Below, one piece after another: positions 15,283-23,344 of a DNA stretch of 27,142 nt; the stretch's first letter is position 1, and each line of letters begins with the position of its first letter. Under the pieces are notes generated by a model, which ran no database searches, had not been told where the DNA came from, and saw only the letters and a list, made by a program, of their open reading frames with translations. The translations under genes were made by a program, and so were the position numbers. Origin of the DNA: Bacillota bacterium (lineage in GTDB: Bacteria > Bacillota > Clostridia > Christensenellales > Aristaeellaceae); assembly GCA_023392515.1 (NCBI GenBank), contig JAEVYX010000120.1:1-27142 (forward strand), in the 5' to 3' direction.

Positions 15283-16077
15283 TCACGCAGCCGGATGCTT
15301 GCGTGCTTTTAGAATGATATATCCTATTGCAGCCAAATAAATGACCAGGCATGCAATAACTGTTGCAATGACTGCGGGATATGAACCGGCAAAACCACTG
15401 GAAGATACATGCTTAATCAGTATCCCAACATATGCCCAAACAAGCACGAGCCCATAGGCGACGTCTTTCCGCCTTGTCATTGTTACGGTTCCAATCCCCA
15501 TGACTATGACAAGAATGATGACTGCCCATGTTTGCTCCGCCAGGCCAAAACGATCCCACCCTAACTGAACCAGCAGCGCCGCAGCATTTGCAACGGTAGC
15601 GACTGTGATCCAGCCGAAATAAAAACTGAACGGAAGGCGAAAGACCACTTTTTCTACCAGGGTCAATTGCTTCTTGTCCAGGGTGAGATTAATGATGATC
15701 AGGCTGACCAAGATCATAATCATCAAAAGCATTGAAAGTGCAATGCTGCCATAATGCCATGAGAAAATCCAGGCGATATTGGCAAGAGATGATAGGACAA
15801 AAACAATTCTCACTTTGTCAAGTGAACCAGCCTCAGGTGTTTTATTGCTGAAGCCAAATTGGTACACCACAAAAGCCGCAAGCGAAAGATAGATCAATCC
15901 CCAAATTGAAAAGGTCAGGCCGGCAGGGGCAAAAAGATTGGGAAGTGAATCGGATACTTGCCCTGGGGTTACGCCGTTGATAGGAAAGGCCTGTGCCAGA
16001 TAGTTGACGGTAACCATTGCAAGGAAGGCAACTGCTGCGAGGACCTTCAATAATGTACTTTTGCTTTTTGCTTTCAT
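15283..16077 (-). CDS. TspO/MBR-like membrane protein (tryptophan-rich sensory family, long form)
   Basis: Integral membrane protein of 264 residues with about seven hydrophobic helices. It looks like the long-form TspO-related proteins of Gram-positives: an N-terminal YLAQAFPINGVT loop, FAPAGLTFSIWGLIYLSLAA (TspO-like P..F..IWG..Y), and several conserved tryptophans. TspO proteins bind porphyrins and lipids and affect stress and, in some phototrophs, carotenoid gene expression. The ATG at 16077 is chosen because AAAAGGGG stands eight bases before it; the upstream GTG at 16086 overlaps that site. It lies downstream of and codirectional with the crt-like operon after a 130-base AT-rich gap, so it may have its own promoter. 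Confidence 0.65.
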   Translation of the reverse strand: MKAKSKSTLLKVLAAVAFLAMVTVNYLAQAFPINGVTPGQVSDSLPNLFAPAGLTFSIWGLIYLSLAAFVVYQFGFSNKTPEAGSLDKVRIVFVLSSLANIAWIFSWHYGSIALSMLLMIMILVSLIIINLTLDKKQLTLVEKVVFRLPFSFYFGWITVATVANAAALLVQLGWDRFGLAEQTWAVIILVIVMGIGTVTMTRRKDVAYGLVLVWAYVGILIKHVSSSGFAGSYPAVIATVIACLVIYLAAIGYIILKARKHPAA

Positions 16078-16210
16078 CCTGTACACCCCTTTTCATATGG
16101 TTTGTTGTTCGAAATTTTAGTATTTCTAATATACCAAAAAATTCAACGCTATAACATTTACTAAGTCCATTTAATAAATATTTCGAAGTTATCTTTTCTC
16201 TTTTTAATTT

Positions 16211-16708
16211 TTATACAAAATAGTTCCTTGTTTTCATTTGATCTATTAATGCTGTAATTCTGGGCCGGTTATATCTTTGCGCTATGATGCAGGGCAGGTT
16301 AAAAATAAGTGCATAAATAAGCATGTACAATAGGATGGGAGGAGGAACGATTAAGCCAAAAATCCAGAACGGAAAGATTGCAAGAAGATGGGTGAGCTCT
16401 GCACGGCAGGATTCCATTGCAAACCTGTTCATATTTTCCAAAGAATAGTCTGTTATGTTTTTCTTCCGGTACCCGCCTTTTACAATGGAGGCCCCATCCG
16501 GCAGTAGTTTCTTCCAGTAATGAACACCCAAGGCTCGATACAGCCGCCCTCCATTTTCCCATCTGCGTGTTCGAAATAAGAACCGCTCCGGTGACAGCCA
16601 ATTGTCAGGTATTTTTAGGCAGATCAATGCTGCGCCAAGATTTATCACAAACCACATGGCAAAGCATAATAAAACCGTTATCGGTGCAGGCAAATAGAGG
16701 ATTTGCAT
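16211..16708 (-). CDS. crtO: CrtO-like glycosyl-carotenoid acyltransferase
   Basis: Small membrane protein of 165 residues, the same size as Staphylococcus aureus CrtO, which esterifies the glucose of glycosyl-4,4'-diaponeurosporenoate with a fatty acid. It has an N-terminal helix (about 7-28), a conserved block NGGRLYRALGVHYWKKLLP followed by DGASIVKGGYRKK, and two C-terminal helices (about 108-140). It is the last gene of the four-gene crt-like operon, beginning three bases after the glycosyltransferase stop. The acceptor may be a carotenoid glycoside or another glycosylated polyene lipid. Confidence 0.8.
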   Translation of the reverse strand: MQILYLPAPITVLLCFAMWFVINLGAALICLKIPDNWLSPERFLFRTRRWENGGRLYRALGVHYWKKLLPDGASIVKGGYRKKNITDYSLENMNRFAMESCRAELTHLLAIFPFWIFGLIVPPPILLYMLIYALIFNLPCIIAQRYNRPRITALIDQMKTRNYFV

Positions 16709-16711
16709 CGT

Positions 16712-17806
16712 TCACTTCTCCCAGCGAATAATCCGTCCTTTCCATTGAACGGGGCTTTTAGAAATTCTTTTTATACCGGATTGCGTGAACACCCAAAGAA
16801 ACAAACAAAGGGGAATAGGATAGAGGACGATAGCCGAAAGCGAGAAGCTTCCCAGCCTTTTCCCAATCCGCCATAGCTCCTTGGTCCACAAAACATAAAG
16901 GAAAACTTGAAGCACTGTCATCAGCCAATCGCCATGCACAATAGAAAGAACCGCATAAAATGGAACCGATGAGCAACCTGTTACCCATAAAAAAACCAAA
17001 GCCATCAACCCAAAAGGAGTTTTTACAGCACCTGAGGCAAAGTTTTTTGTCCACCCTTGAATCAAGGAACCAATACCATCCCGATACATTCGGAAGGAAA
17101 TCATTTTGCCGCCGGCATACAAACGAAACCCTACGTCCGCCTTCTTAAGCTGTTCGCCTAATGCCACATCTTCAATGATGCTGGAACGAACACTGGAATA
17201 TCCTTCAATTTTGTTAAACACGCTTCGGCTCATGAGAATCACCGGACCGAATAGGCCGACCCCTTGCTGCTGCGGCAGCGATGCCCCGTTTGCTCCAAAT
17301 TGGAGTATGTTGAATATGAGCGCCATCTGCTCGTAAGCCATGGGCACTGTATGGAACGGTTGAACTGAAATGACTCGATTTCCATTCCCGTACTCCTTCA
17401 TTAATGAAACCAGGGCATCTGGAGCCAGCCGTACATCAGCGTCCAGAAACAGCAGGTGCTTGCCGCGAGCTGCCTGTGCGCCAACCTCGCATGCCCAAGG
17501 CTTGCCAAGCCAGTCATCTGGTTTTGGCGGAGCTTTGATGACACATACGCCGTACGAGGATGCAATCTTGCCTGTATCATCGGTTGAATCATCGTCTACA
17601 CAAATCACCTCCAGCGGCTGTGCCTTCTGCTGCTTCAAATCATCCAGCAGGTAAGGCAATGTGAGCGCCTCATTCCTGGCGGGTATAATTACAGAAACAT
17701 CATTGGTATCCAATCGCGGCGGGCACTCGTCAAGACACGGAAAGGCAGAAAACAGAAAACGGCTTGCAATATATCCTGTCAGTCCCGTAATCAGGCTAGC
17801 TATCAT
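16712..17806 (-). CDS. crtQ: Family 2 glycosyltransferase, CrtQ-like
   Basis: Membrane-anchored glycosyltransferase of 364 residues, close to the length of staphylococcal CrtQ, which glucosylates diaponeurosporenoic acid. After one N-terminal helix comes VSVIIPARNEA (38-47), the nucleotide-sugar site DDDS (71-74), the metal-binding DAD (122-124), the catalytic-region IED (211-213) and QGWTKN (250-255), followed by about four C-terminal helices. Its start overlaps the end of the upstream oxidoreductase gene by 11 bases, with GAGGG six bases before the ATG. The sugar and acceptor are inferred from the family and operon. Confidence 0.85.
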   Translation of the reverse strand: MIASLITGLTGYIASRFLFSAFPCLDECPPRLDTNDVSVIIPARNEALTLPYLLDDLKQQKAQPLEVICVDDDSTDDTGKIASSYGVCVIKAPPKPDDWLGKPWACEVGAQAARGKHLLFLDADVRLAPDALVSLMKEYGNGNRVISVQPFHTVPMAYEQMALIFNILQFGANGASLPQQQGVGLFGPVILMSRSVFNKIEGYSSVRSSIIEDVALGEQLKKADVGFRLYAGGKMISFRMYRDGIGSLIQGWTKNFASGAVKTPFGLMALVFLWVTGCSSVPFYAVLSIVHGDWLMTVLQVFLYVLWTKELWRIGKRLGSFSLSAIVLYPIPLCLFLWVFTQSGIKRISKSPVQWKGRIIRWEK

Positions 17807-19403
17807 GTTTTTCCCTCGTTAACCCTTTCATTGCAGCATCCGCAGCCAGCTTCCCAGTCATCACAGATACCGGAAGCCCCGAAGGGCTAAATGTCCACTG
17901 GCCGGCTTGATACACATGGGGTATTGGCGTGCGTACAGAGCTGGCGATCTTCTGAAACCGGGATTCTGCCGGTATAGGATTTGTGAATGACCAGCCTGTT
18001 ATTGCACCATCCGAGTTGCCTGTCAGCCTCTCGATCGTAAGTGGGCTTGCGCACATCGAATCAAGAAGGTATTTGCTGATGCCGGGCAATGCTTTTTCCA
18101 TTTGCATGAGGATCTGCTGCATGCTTAGCTCTTTGAATCTTTGATACCAACCGGATTGTTTGATTTGTCTCACCAAATCTATGTTGAACAGCGTGCTGAC
18201 GATCAATCCCGTTTGTTTTTTTGGCGCAAGCGCGGTATCCCGAATCGCGGGACAGGAGATTTCGTATGTGGTCAAAGCAAAATACTGGCGCAGCCAATCT
18301 TCCAGCATCTCTTGCCTTGCATCATCGCTTACATTCCCGGCTTTTGTCCAGCTGTCAAGGCCCAGGCTTGAAAGTCCTGCAGTGGAAGGGGTATAGAAAC
18401 AATGGGCACCAAAAGCTTCTGCAATCTCGGTCGGATCAAGATCAAGCTCTAAGAATACCGAAAGGACGGAGTCTCCGCCGCGTCCGCCAGCTACAAGGTC
18501 AGCCTGTACCCGGTATCCAGGGTCTGCATTCAAGGGGGCTCTGGCGGCCCGATACAGGGATTTGGTATCCGCTGCCCAGATCAATTTGTTATAATGCACT
18601 GTTCTCCCATCCTGGAAGGCTGCGGTCCGCATTGCCGGATCAATTCTGACAACCTCTGTTCCGCAGGAAATCTCTCCGCTATGGGATGAAACAAAGTCCG
18701 TCATGACCCGTGACAGGGCGCCTGTACCGCCTTTGGGATACATATAATCCATATACAGGCCAAAATAACTCAATGCAAAGAAGCTGGGTGTATTTCGGAA
18801 AAAGTGTTGGGCAAACATATCAATGAGCGCTTGATTGTTGGTCAGTTTGGATAGAAATTGTTCAATGGGAAACCTGTACCTTTTTATTTTTCGTATATTC
18901 ATCTGATATCGCAAGAGCCAGGGCAGGAGGGTATGCAGAAGATATTGAGGATCGATTTTTGCGTTCAGAAACAGCGGATTGTCAATGCCATAAAGCACAT
19001 CCATGATATTCATAACCCGCTGAATTTCCTGAAAAATGGCCTGGATGTCATCAGCGTTTTCGGGGAAAATTCGGGTAAGCATCCCACCATAATCGTTAAG
19101 TCCGGCTTTATCAAAGCGGATCATCCTGTCCCCAATTCTAATCGAAACCGGATTTGCAATAAACTCCAGCTTAATACCCAGGTCACGAAGCATCGGGCGG
19201 ATGACTCCGGAATTTTCGACTGCACGCAGCCCCGCATCAAAATGAAACCCTTGATGTACAAAATCCGTGACCAAACCACCTGGTTTTTGCGCACGCTCAC
19301 ATACCAGTACCTCAAGTCCTGCTTTTGCCAGATAGGAAGCTGCAGTCAACCCTGCCATGCCGGCTCCTACTACCAAAGCATCATACGTATTGACCACACT
19401 CAT
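17796..19403 (-). CDS. Carotenoid-type FAD oxidoreductase (CrtP/CrtN-like)
   Basis: FAD-dependent enzyme of the phytoene desaturase/amine oxidase superfamily, 535 residues. The dinucleotide motif VVGAGMAGLTAASYLAKAG (11-29) with ERAQKPGG after it is the usual N-terminus. The conserved C-terminal YQAGQWTFSPSGLPVSVMTGK region contacts FAD. In S. aureus two such enzymes act in turn: CrtN desaturates dehydrosqualene and CrtP oxidises the terminal methyl group. This copy, directly before the glycosyltransferase, could be the CrtP-like one, but the family is hard to split by eye. Start and stop overlap (ATGA) with the gene upstream. Confidence 0.8.
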   Translation of the reverse strand: MSVVNTYDALVVGAGMAGLTAASYLAKAGLEVLVCERAQKPGGLVTDFVHQGFHFDAGLRAVENSGVIRPMLRDLGIKLEFIANPVSIRIGDRMIRFDKAGLNDYGGMLTRIFPENADDIQAIFQEIQRVMNIMDVLYGIDNPLFLNAKIDPQYLLHTLLPWLLRYQMNIRKIKRYRFPIEQFLSKLTNNQALIDMFAQHFFRNTPSFFALSYFGLYMDYMYPKGGTGALSRVMTDFVSSHSGEISCGTEVVRIDPAMRTAAFQDGRTVHYNKLIWAADTKSLYRAARAPLNADPGYRVQADLVAGGRGGDSVLSVFLELDLDPTEIAEAFGAHCFYTPSTAGLSSLGLDSWTKAGNVSDDARQEMLEDWLRQYFALTTYEISCPAIRDTALAPKKQTGLIVSTLFNIDLVRQIKQSGWYQRFKELSMQQILMQMEKALPGISKYLLDSMCASPLTIERLTGNSDGAITGWSFTNPIPAESRFQKIASSVRTPIPHVYQAGQWTFSPSGLPVSVMTGKLAADAAMKGLTREKHDS

Positions 19404-21241
19404 TCCTCAACTTCCTTCAAGAGTTTGATCATTTCATGGATCTGTACCGGCTGGCCGATTCTGGCTTTTTCCACACAGCGAGCTTCGCAGGCTTTGAAGA
19501 GTTCTGGGTCTTTAAAATCTGCGAGGGCTTTTCGTGCACCGGCAATATTGCCTGCCGCGGCGCGGCGCATGATGCCGGGAATATCCAGCTTCGTTCCGGC
19601 AGCGCACCGCGGGTGTTCGCAGAATTGACAAGCGGAGGCTAATTGCATGACCTGTCTGAGATTTTGAGAAACATCCTTGTATGCATCGCCTATGCCGATA
19701 GGCGGGGGCAGAAGCCGAACATAGTTCTTCATATCAGCTCGGTAAACAAAGGGTGGAAGCTTATGCTTTTTTAAGATTGCGTTGGCAGCACTGATCCCGG
19801 ATGTAGTCACCGTAGGCGTGCCTGTCCCCATGACGGTGGATTCGCCGCAGCAGAAGAGGTTATCCCACTCGGTGCGCGTATGCAGCCGCTTGAACATGTG
19901 CTGTCCCAGCATCTGTTTTGGCCCAGCAACAGCACCGCCGTTTTTGTGACAATAGCGCTCAATAGTTTTCGGGGTGGAAACTTCTGCATACCGTATGTGG
20001 TTTTCAATGCCTGGAAAACGCCGTGAAAGCACCGAGATTATCCGGGCTTGCTCCTTCCGCTTCATCTCATGGTATTGTGTGGGATTGAGGTTGAACCATG
20101 GCTCAAACGTTGGTCCAATGGCCTCGATTACGTGCATGTCCGCCGGGCAAAGCGTGTGGTCATCAATGCTTGGAATGTAAGCCGTGACCTCGCTTTCGTC
20201 AATCTGGTCCGGATTTCCAACATGCATTTCGACGGGAGCGGTTCCCTCCGGAATGGCTTCCCGGTCTACCAAAGCATATAAAACCACACTGGGGTAGGTT
20301 GGCTTTTGCGAGGCTGCCCAAAGGATTCTTTCAGCAGTCGTGTACTCTGGGGCAATCAATTTCCCATACAAATTCCATACGGTTCCCGAATAGATCAATT
20401 CATCAGCTTGGATCAATTCTCCCTTGTCGGTCAATACGCCGTTTGGTTTGCCGCCTTCAAATTCAATCTTTACGGCTTCTTGCCCATACAGCATATCTCC
20501 GCCGTGTTCCTCAATCACCTTTTCCAGTTTGCCAGGCAGAAAAAGTGTGGAACCTGCCGGGTAATAGCTGCCACCCACGTGGTTATCGACAAACATCACC
20601 GCCGCAAGGATGGCTGGAGATTCCTCAACGGTTGTGTAGCAATAGGTGGATGTCAGCTTGTCGAAGAATTTAAAAATTTCAGGATCAGTAAAATAGCGTT
20701 TGAGGAGGTTGCGGGCACTTAGATTCAGGCAGCTCAAAAAACGGATATAGGAAACGGGGTGCTTCAGAATACTTTTGAATGCCAATGCTGGTTCTGTTTC
20801 ATCGGGGGTGGTGTAGCTGGGGTTTTCCACCATGACGTGGTGATACAATTTCCCCATATCGCGGTAAAACCTGTGTATGTTTTGCCGCTCTGTGGGAAAC
20901 ACGTCAGACAGTTCATCAGCAAACCTTTCAATATCTGGCCAGAACCTGATGCGCCGCCCATTGAAGTTGACTGTGTACAAAAGTTCGTGGCGCACGACGT
21001 CGATCGGCTCTTCAAGACAATTGAATACAAACCGGTGCGCATTGAAACCATGTTCGCCAAATCCAAAGAGCATGGATGAGCCTTGGTCGAAAATAGCGCC
21101 ATCCCGCTTGAAAATACCGCAGGAGCCCCCCGGAGTGTTTCCCTTTTCAATTACCACTACTTTCATCCCGCGCTTAGCCAGCAAGCTTGCGGCCGTTAAG
21201 CCGGAAAGCCCGGCGCCGATCACTGCTGCGTCATACCGCAT
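19400..21241 (-). CDS. Carotenoid-type FAD oxidoreductase with C-terminal Fe-S-like domain
   Basis: First gene of the crt-like operon, 613 residues, about 100 longer than usual. Residues 1-515 form a phytoene desaturase-like FAD enzyme: VIGAGLSGLTAASLLAKRG (7-25), EKGNTPGG, and CCGESTVMGTGTPTVTTSG near the C-terminal FAD site. The extra tail (about 530-613) has Cys538, Cys541, Cys546, Cys585 and Cys589 with IPGIMRRAAAGNIAGARKAL between them, resembling the Fer4_20 domain of glutamate synthase small subunits and dihydropyrimidine dehydrogenase. One cysteine of the usual first cluster is missing. Such a tail could pass electrons to or from FAD. GGAGG lies seven bases before the ATG. Desaturase, isomerase or saturase activity are all possible. 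Confidence 0.8.
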   Translation of the reverse strand: MRYDAAVIGAGLSGLTAASLLAKRGMKVVVIEKGNTPGGSCGIFKRDGAIFDQGSSMLFGFGEHGFNAHRFVFNCLEEPIDVVRHELLYTVNFNGRRIRFWPDIERFADELSDVFPTERQNIHRFYRDMGKLYHHVMVENPSYTTPDETEPALAFKSILKHPVSYIRFLSCLNLSARNLLKRYFTDPEIFKFFDKLTSTYCYTTVEESPAILAAVMFVDNHVGGSYYPAGSTLFLPGKLEKVIEEHGGDMLYGQEAVKIEFEGGKPNGVLTDKGELIQADELIYSGTVWNLYGKLIAPEYTTAERILWAASQKPTYPSVVLYALVDREAIPEGTAPVEMHVGNPDQIDESEVTAYIPSIDDHTLCPADMHVIEAIGPTFEPWFNLNPTQYHEMKRKEQARIISVLSRRFPGIENHIRYAEVSTPKTIERYCHKNGGAVAGPKQMLGQHMFKRLHTRTEWDNLFCCGESTVMGTGTPTVTTSGISAANAILKKHKLPPFVYRADMKNYVRLLPPPIGIGDAYKDVSQNLRQVMQLASACQFCEHPRCAAGTKLDIPGIMRRAAAGNIAGARKALADFKDPELFKACEARCVEKARIGQPVQIHEMIKLLKEVEE

Positions 21242-21276
21242 ACAAGTGCCTCCAAGTCTTTTGCATTATGGATAAT

Positions 21277-21291
21277 ATATGGAATACATAT
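21277..21291. promoter_or_regulatory. Dyad ahead of the crt-like operon
   Basis: ATATG-GAATA-CATAT is a perfect 5+5 inverted repeat about 36 bases before the operon start, overlapping AT-rich candidate -10 sequences. It may be an operator; the binding protein is unknown. Confidence 0.25.
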
Positions 21292-21315
21292 CAGCCGACG
21301 AAACGCCCAAGACAG

Positions 21316-21438
21316 CTAAAAGAAGAAACTTGGGGGTAAAAAGTTATCAACTTTGATGACGGACAACTGATAATACGCATCGATCTTTTCTGTGTATGCC
21401 GCTATTTCGTATCTTTTTCTCTTATCCCATTTTACCAT
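21316..21438 (-). CDS. Possible 40-residue ORF upstream of the crt-like operon
   Basis: A minus-strand frame from ATG 21438 to TAG 21318-21316 encodes a lysine- and tyrosine-rich peptide starting MVKWDKRKRYEIAAYTEKID. The frame stays open for a further 30 codons upstream of the ATG. Composition is protein-like, but the ribosome binding site is weak. It could be a small gene or the tail of a decayed one; I do not recognise it. Confidence 0.2.
   Translation of the reverse strand: MVKWDKRKRYEIAAYTEKIDAYYQLSVIKVDNFLPPSFFF
21340..21354. promoter_or_regulatory. AAAGTT-ATC-AACTTT dyad between crt-like operon and MarR gene
   Basis: A perfect 6+3+6 inverted repeat about 100 bases upstream of the crt-like operon. 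Its AGTT/AACT core is like MarR-type operators, and two MarR genes lie nearby, so it may link the regulators to this operon. I could not place a strong promoter around it. Confidence 0.3.
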
Positions 21439-21510
21439 CTTTTCTCTCACTTTCCTACTGGTAGCGATTTTATTACGAAGATCAGATGGAAGGCTGCGTG
21501 CTGCCGGAGC

Positions 21511-21740
21511 ATAGAAGGATATCTGGTGAACTATTTCGCGCCTGAATCAATCGTCTCCGTCTATTTGAAAAATAATATCGCGGCCGTTCCTTTGGCATTC
21601 TTGATTGGCGTGCATGGGTCATTGCTGGCTTGACAACCCTCATGAAAAAGCGAGCGATTGCCTTATATGTGCAGTATATCGTTCTGGGTGGCATCATATC
21701 CGGCTATCTCTATGATTTGTTCCTGCTGATTGTGCGCTGA
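21511..21740 (+). pseudogene. Remnant of a UPF0718/ArsP-type permease
   Basis: Two adjacent frames encode pieces of one membrane protein C-terminus. The first (21511-21633) reads IEGYLVNYFAPESIVSVYLK and VPLAFLIGV before a stop; the second, in another frame (21621-21740), reads IAGLTTLMKKRAIALYVQ and ends in GYLYDLFLLIVR. In the permease family these segments are separated by about 45 residues, which are missing, so there is an internal deletion plus loss of the N-terminus. This explains much of the apparent gap (21242-21833). It lies directly before the MarR gene, in the same direction. Confidence 0.6.
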
Positions 21741-21785
21741 ACGTTCAGGTCATTCTGTGAGTACAGATGAAATATTCGATAATAG

Positions 21786-21815
21786 TTGCATGTTACAACA
21801 GTTGTATGGTAGAAT
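21786..21815 (+). promoter_or_regulatory. Promoter and palindrome of the first MarR gene
   Basis: TTGCAT (21786-21791) and TAGAAT (21810-21815) with an 18-base spacer. The spacer contains TACAACAGTTGTA (21794-21806), a perfect odd-length palindrome typical of autoregulatory MarR operators. Confidence 0.6.
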
Positions 21816-21833
21816 TTAAGCCGAGGTGATGAA

Positions 21834-22268
21834 ATGATTGATAAGGGAAGCCAAAATCTGAGGGAAATGATCCGGATGCTGGTGAGAAGCTTAGGCATTC
21901 TTGAAAAAGGCGACGTCTGCAAAAGCTCCATTACAATTACACAGTGCCATGCCATTGTTGAGATTGGAAGGCGTGGAAAAGTCTCCCTGATTGATCTGGC
22001 TGACATGCTGGATGTTGACAAAAGCACCATGAGCAGGACGGTCAACAACCTTGTGGAGGCCGGATTGGCGCTTCGGGATGTGGATGTCAATAACCGCAGG
22101 TATGTTATCATCCAGCTGACTGATGCCGGTCAAAAAGAGTTCAGGAGCATTGAGGAAAGCATGAATGGCTATTTCAAAAGCGTCTTTGAGGCGATCCCGG
22201 AGGAAAAACGGAGCCAGGTGCTTGAAAGCTTGCTGCTGCTGACAGAGGCAGTAAAAAGCAGTAATTGA
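21834..22268 (+). CDS. MarR-family transcriptional regulator
   Basis: A 144-residue dimeric winged-helix regulator. The recognition region spans about 51-100, with SLIDLADMLDVDKSTMSRTV, then the wing with NRRYVIIQLTDAG; hydrophobic helices at both ends form the dimer. GAGGTG is five bases before the ATG. A palindrome in its promoter suggests autorepression, and the acetyltransferase gene follows after 40 bases in the same transcript. It may also act on the divergent crt-like operon. MarR proteins commonly respond to small phenolic or toxic compounds; the ligand is unknown. Confidence 0.88.
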   Translation: MIDKGSQNLREMIRMLVRSLGILEKGDVCKSSITITQCHAIVEIGRRGKVSLIDLADMLDVDKSTMSRTVNNLVEAGLALRDVDVNNRRYVIIQLTDAGQKEFRSIEESMNGYFKSVFEAIPEEKRSQVLESLLLLTEAVKSSN

Positions 22269-22308
22269 TTTTAAGGCAAGGTAGGCTGCATATGAAAGGA
22301 ATGACGAT

Positions 22309-22803
22309 ATGGATTTTACAATAGAAGCAATGAAACCGTCTGACTGGGATGAGGTTGCGGCTATTTATCTTGATGGCATCAACACGAAGATTGCAACCTT
22401 TCAAGATGAAGTGCCTGCTTGGGAAAAATGGGATGCAAGCCACTTAAAGGTTTGCCGGCTGGTGGCCCGGGCAAACGGCCGTATACTGGGATGGGCCGTG
22501 CTTTCACCTGTCTCAAGCAGATGTGTTTATGCCGGTGTCGCCGATGTCAGCATTTATGTGGGAACAAAATACAAAGGCTGTGGCGTTGGCACGGCACTTT
22601 TGAATGAACTGATAAGGCAGTCAGAGAAAGAAGAATTTTGGACGCTGCAGTCCGGCATCATCAGAGAGAATACCGCCAGCCGGGCTTTGCATGCAAAATG
22701 CGGTTTCCGGGAGGTGGGAATTCGGGAGCGGCTTGGGCAAATGGATAATGGAAAATGGCATGATGTGGTAATCGTAGAGAGAAGAAGCAAAACAGTGGGC
22801 TGA
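22309..22803 (+). CDS. GNAT acetyltransferase, phosphinothricin/ArsN-like
   Basis: A 164-residue N-acetyltransferase. The acetyl-CoA loop is YKGCGVGTALL (about 88-98); GILGWAVLSPVSSR-like and VADVSIYVG strands, NTASRALHAKCGFREVG, and the terminal NGKWHDVVIVERRS are typical of the phosphinothricin/methionine sulfoximine acetyltransferase branch, which includes ArsN of arsenic operons. It probably detoxifies an amino-acid-like toxin in the cytoplasm. It is cotranscribed with the MarR gene, and upstream lie relics of an ArsP-type permease, so the set may be a decayed resistance unit. Confidence 0.85.
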   Translation: MDFTIEAMKPSDWDEVAAIYLDGINTKIATFQDEVPAWEKWDASHLKVCRLVARANGRILGWAVLSPVSSRCVYAGVADVSIYVGTKYKGCGVGTALLNELIRQSEKEEFWTLQSGIIRENTASRALHAKCGFREVGIRERLGQMDNGKWHDVVIVERRSKTVG

Positions 22804-22846
22804 AAAAAGGCGGCGTTAAGGGATGTGCTATTGCTTAATCTCAAAA

Positions 22847-22878
22847 TAGTTGCCTCATCAACTACTTTATGCTATAAT
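22847..22878 (+). promoter_or_regulatory. Promoter and operator of the second MarR operon
   Basis: TTGCCT (22850-22855) and a perfect TATAAT (22873-22878) are 17 bases apart. TAGTTG-CCTCAT-CAACTA (22847-22864) is a 6+6+6 inverted repeat covering the -35 box, the usual form of a MarR operator in Firmicutes. Transcription would start near 22885. Confidence 0.75.
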
Positions 22879-22906
22879 GCGGCTGCATGAAAGGGGCTGC
22901 AGTGCC

Positions 22907-23344
22907 GTGTTATCCATTCGCAACATTTGGCTGGATATGAAGGGAGTTCTTCGCGCATCGCGGCAGATGATTAACGCGGAGCTTGAATCGCTGAATCTGT
23001 CAGGGGCGGAAGGGGATATTCTCTTTCACCTTCTGACAGGCAGCAACGGCTTTCAGCAGGAGGAGCTGGCGGGGCAGCTGGATATCGGGAAGGCTGCCAT
23101 ATCGCGGGTGGTCGATTCCCTTGAAAAGAAGAGGTATGTCACGCGGATGCGCCGGCAAAAGGACAAGCGAGCGTACAGCGTTACCCTTACCGAAAAGGGT
23201 TTCTCGATTGGGGAGGCGATCAAGGGCGCTTACAACAGGCTCTTTACGCTGGCGAAAAACGGCATCACCGATGAGGAGCTACTTCATATTGCGTCGCTGC
23301 TATCCCGTGTCGCTCAAAATCTGCAATCGGCGGGAGAAGAATAA
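22907..23344 (+). CDS. MarR-family transcriptional regulator
   Basis: A 145-residue winged-helix regulator with the recognition region GFQQEELAGQLDIGKAAISR and the wing RRQKDKRAYSVTLTEKG. A longer frame opens at 22850 but would include the promoter itself; the GTG at 22907 with AAGGGG ten bases before it lies just after the predicted transcription start. An operator-like dyad covers its -35 box, so it probably represses its own operon. Its stop overlaps the following membrane-protein start by one base. Confidence 0.88.
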   Translation: MLSIRNIWLDMKGVLRASRQMINAELESLNLSGAEGDILFHLLTGSNGFQQEELAGQLDIGKAAISRVVDSLEKKRYVTRMRRQKDKRAYSVTLTEKGFSIGEAIKGAYNRLFTLAKNGITDEELLHIASLLSRVAQNLQSAGEE

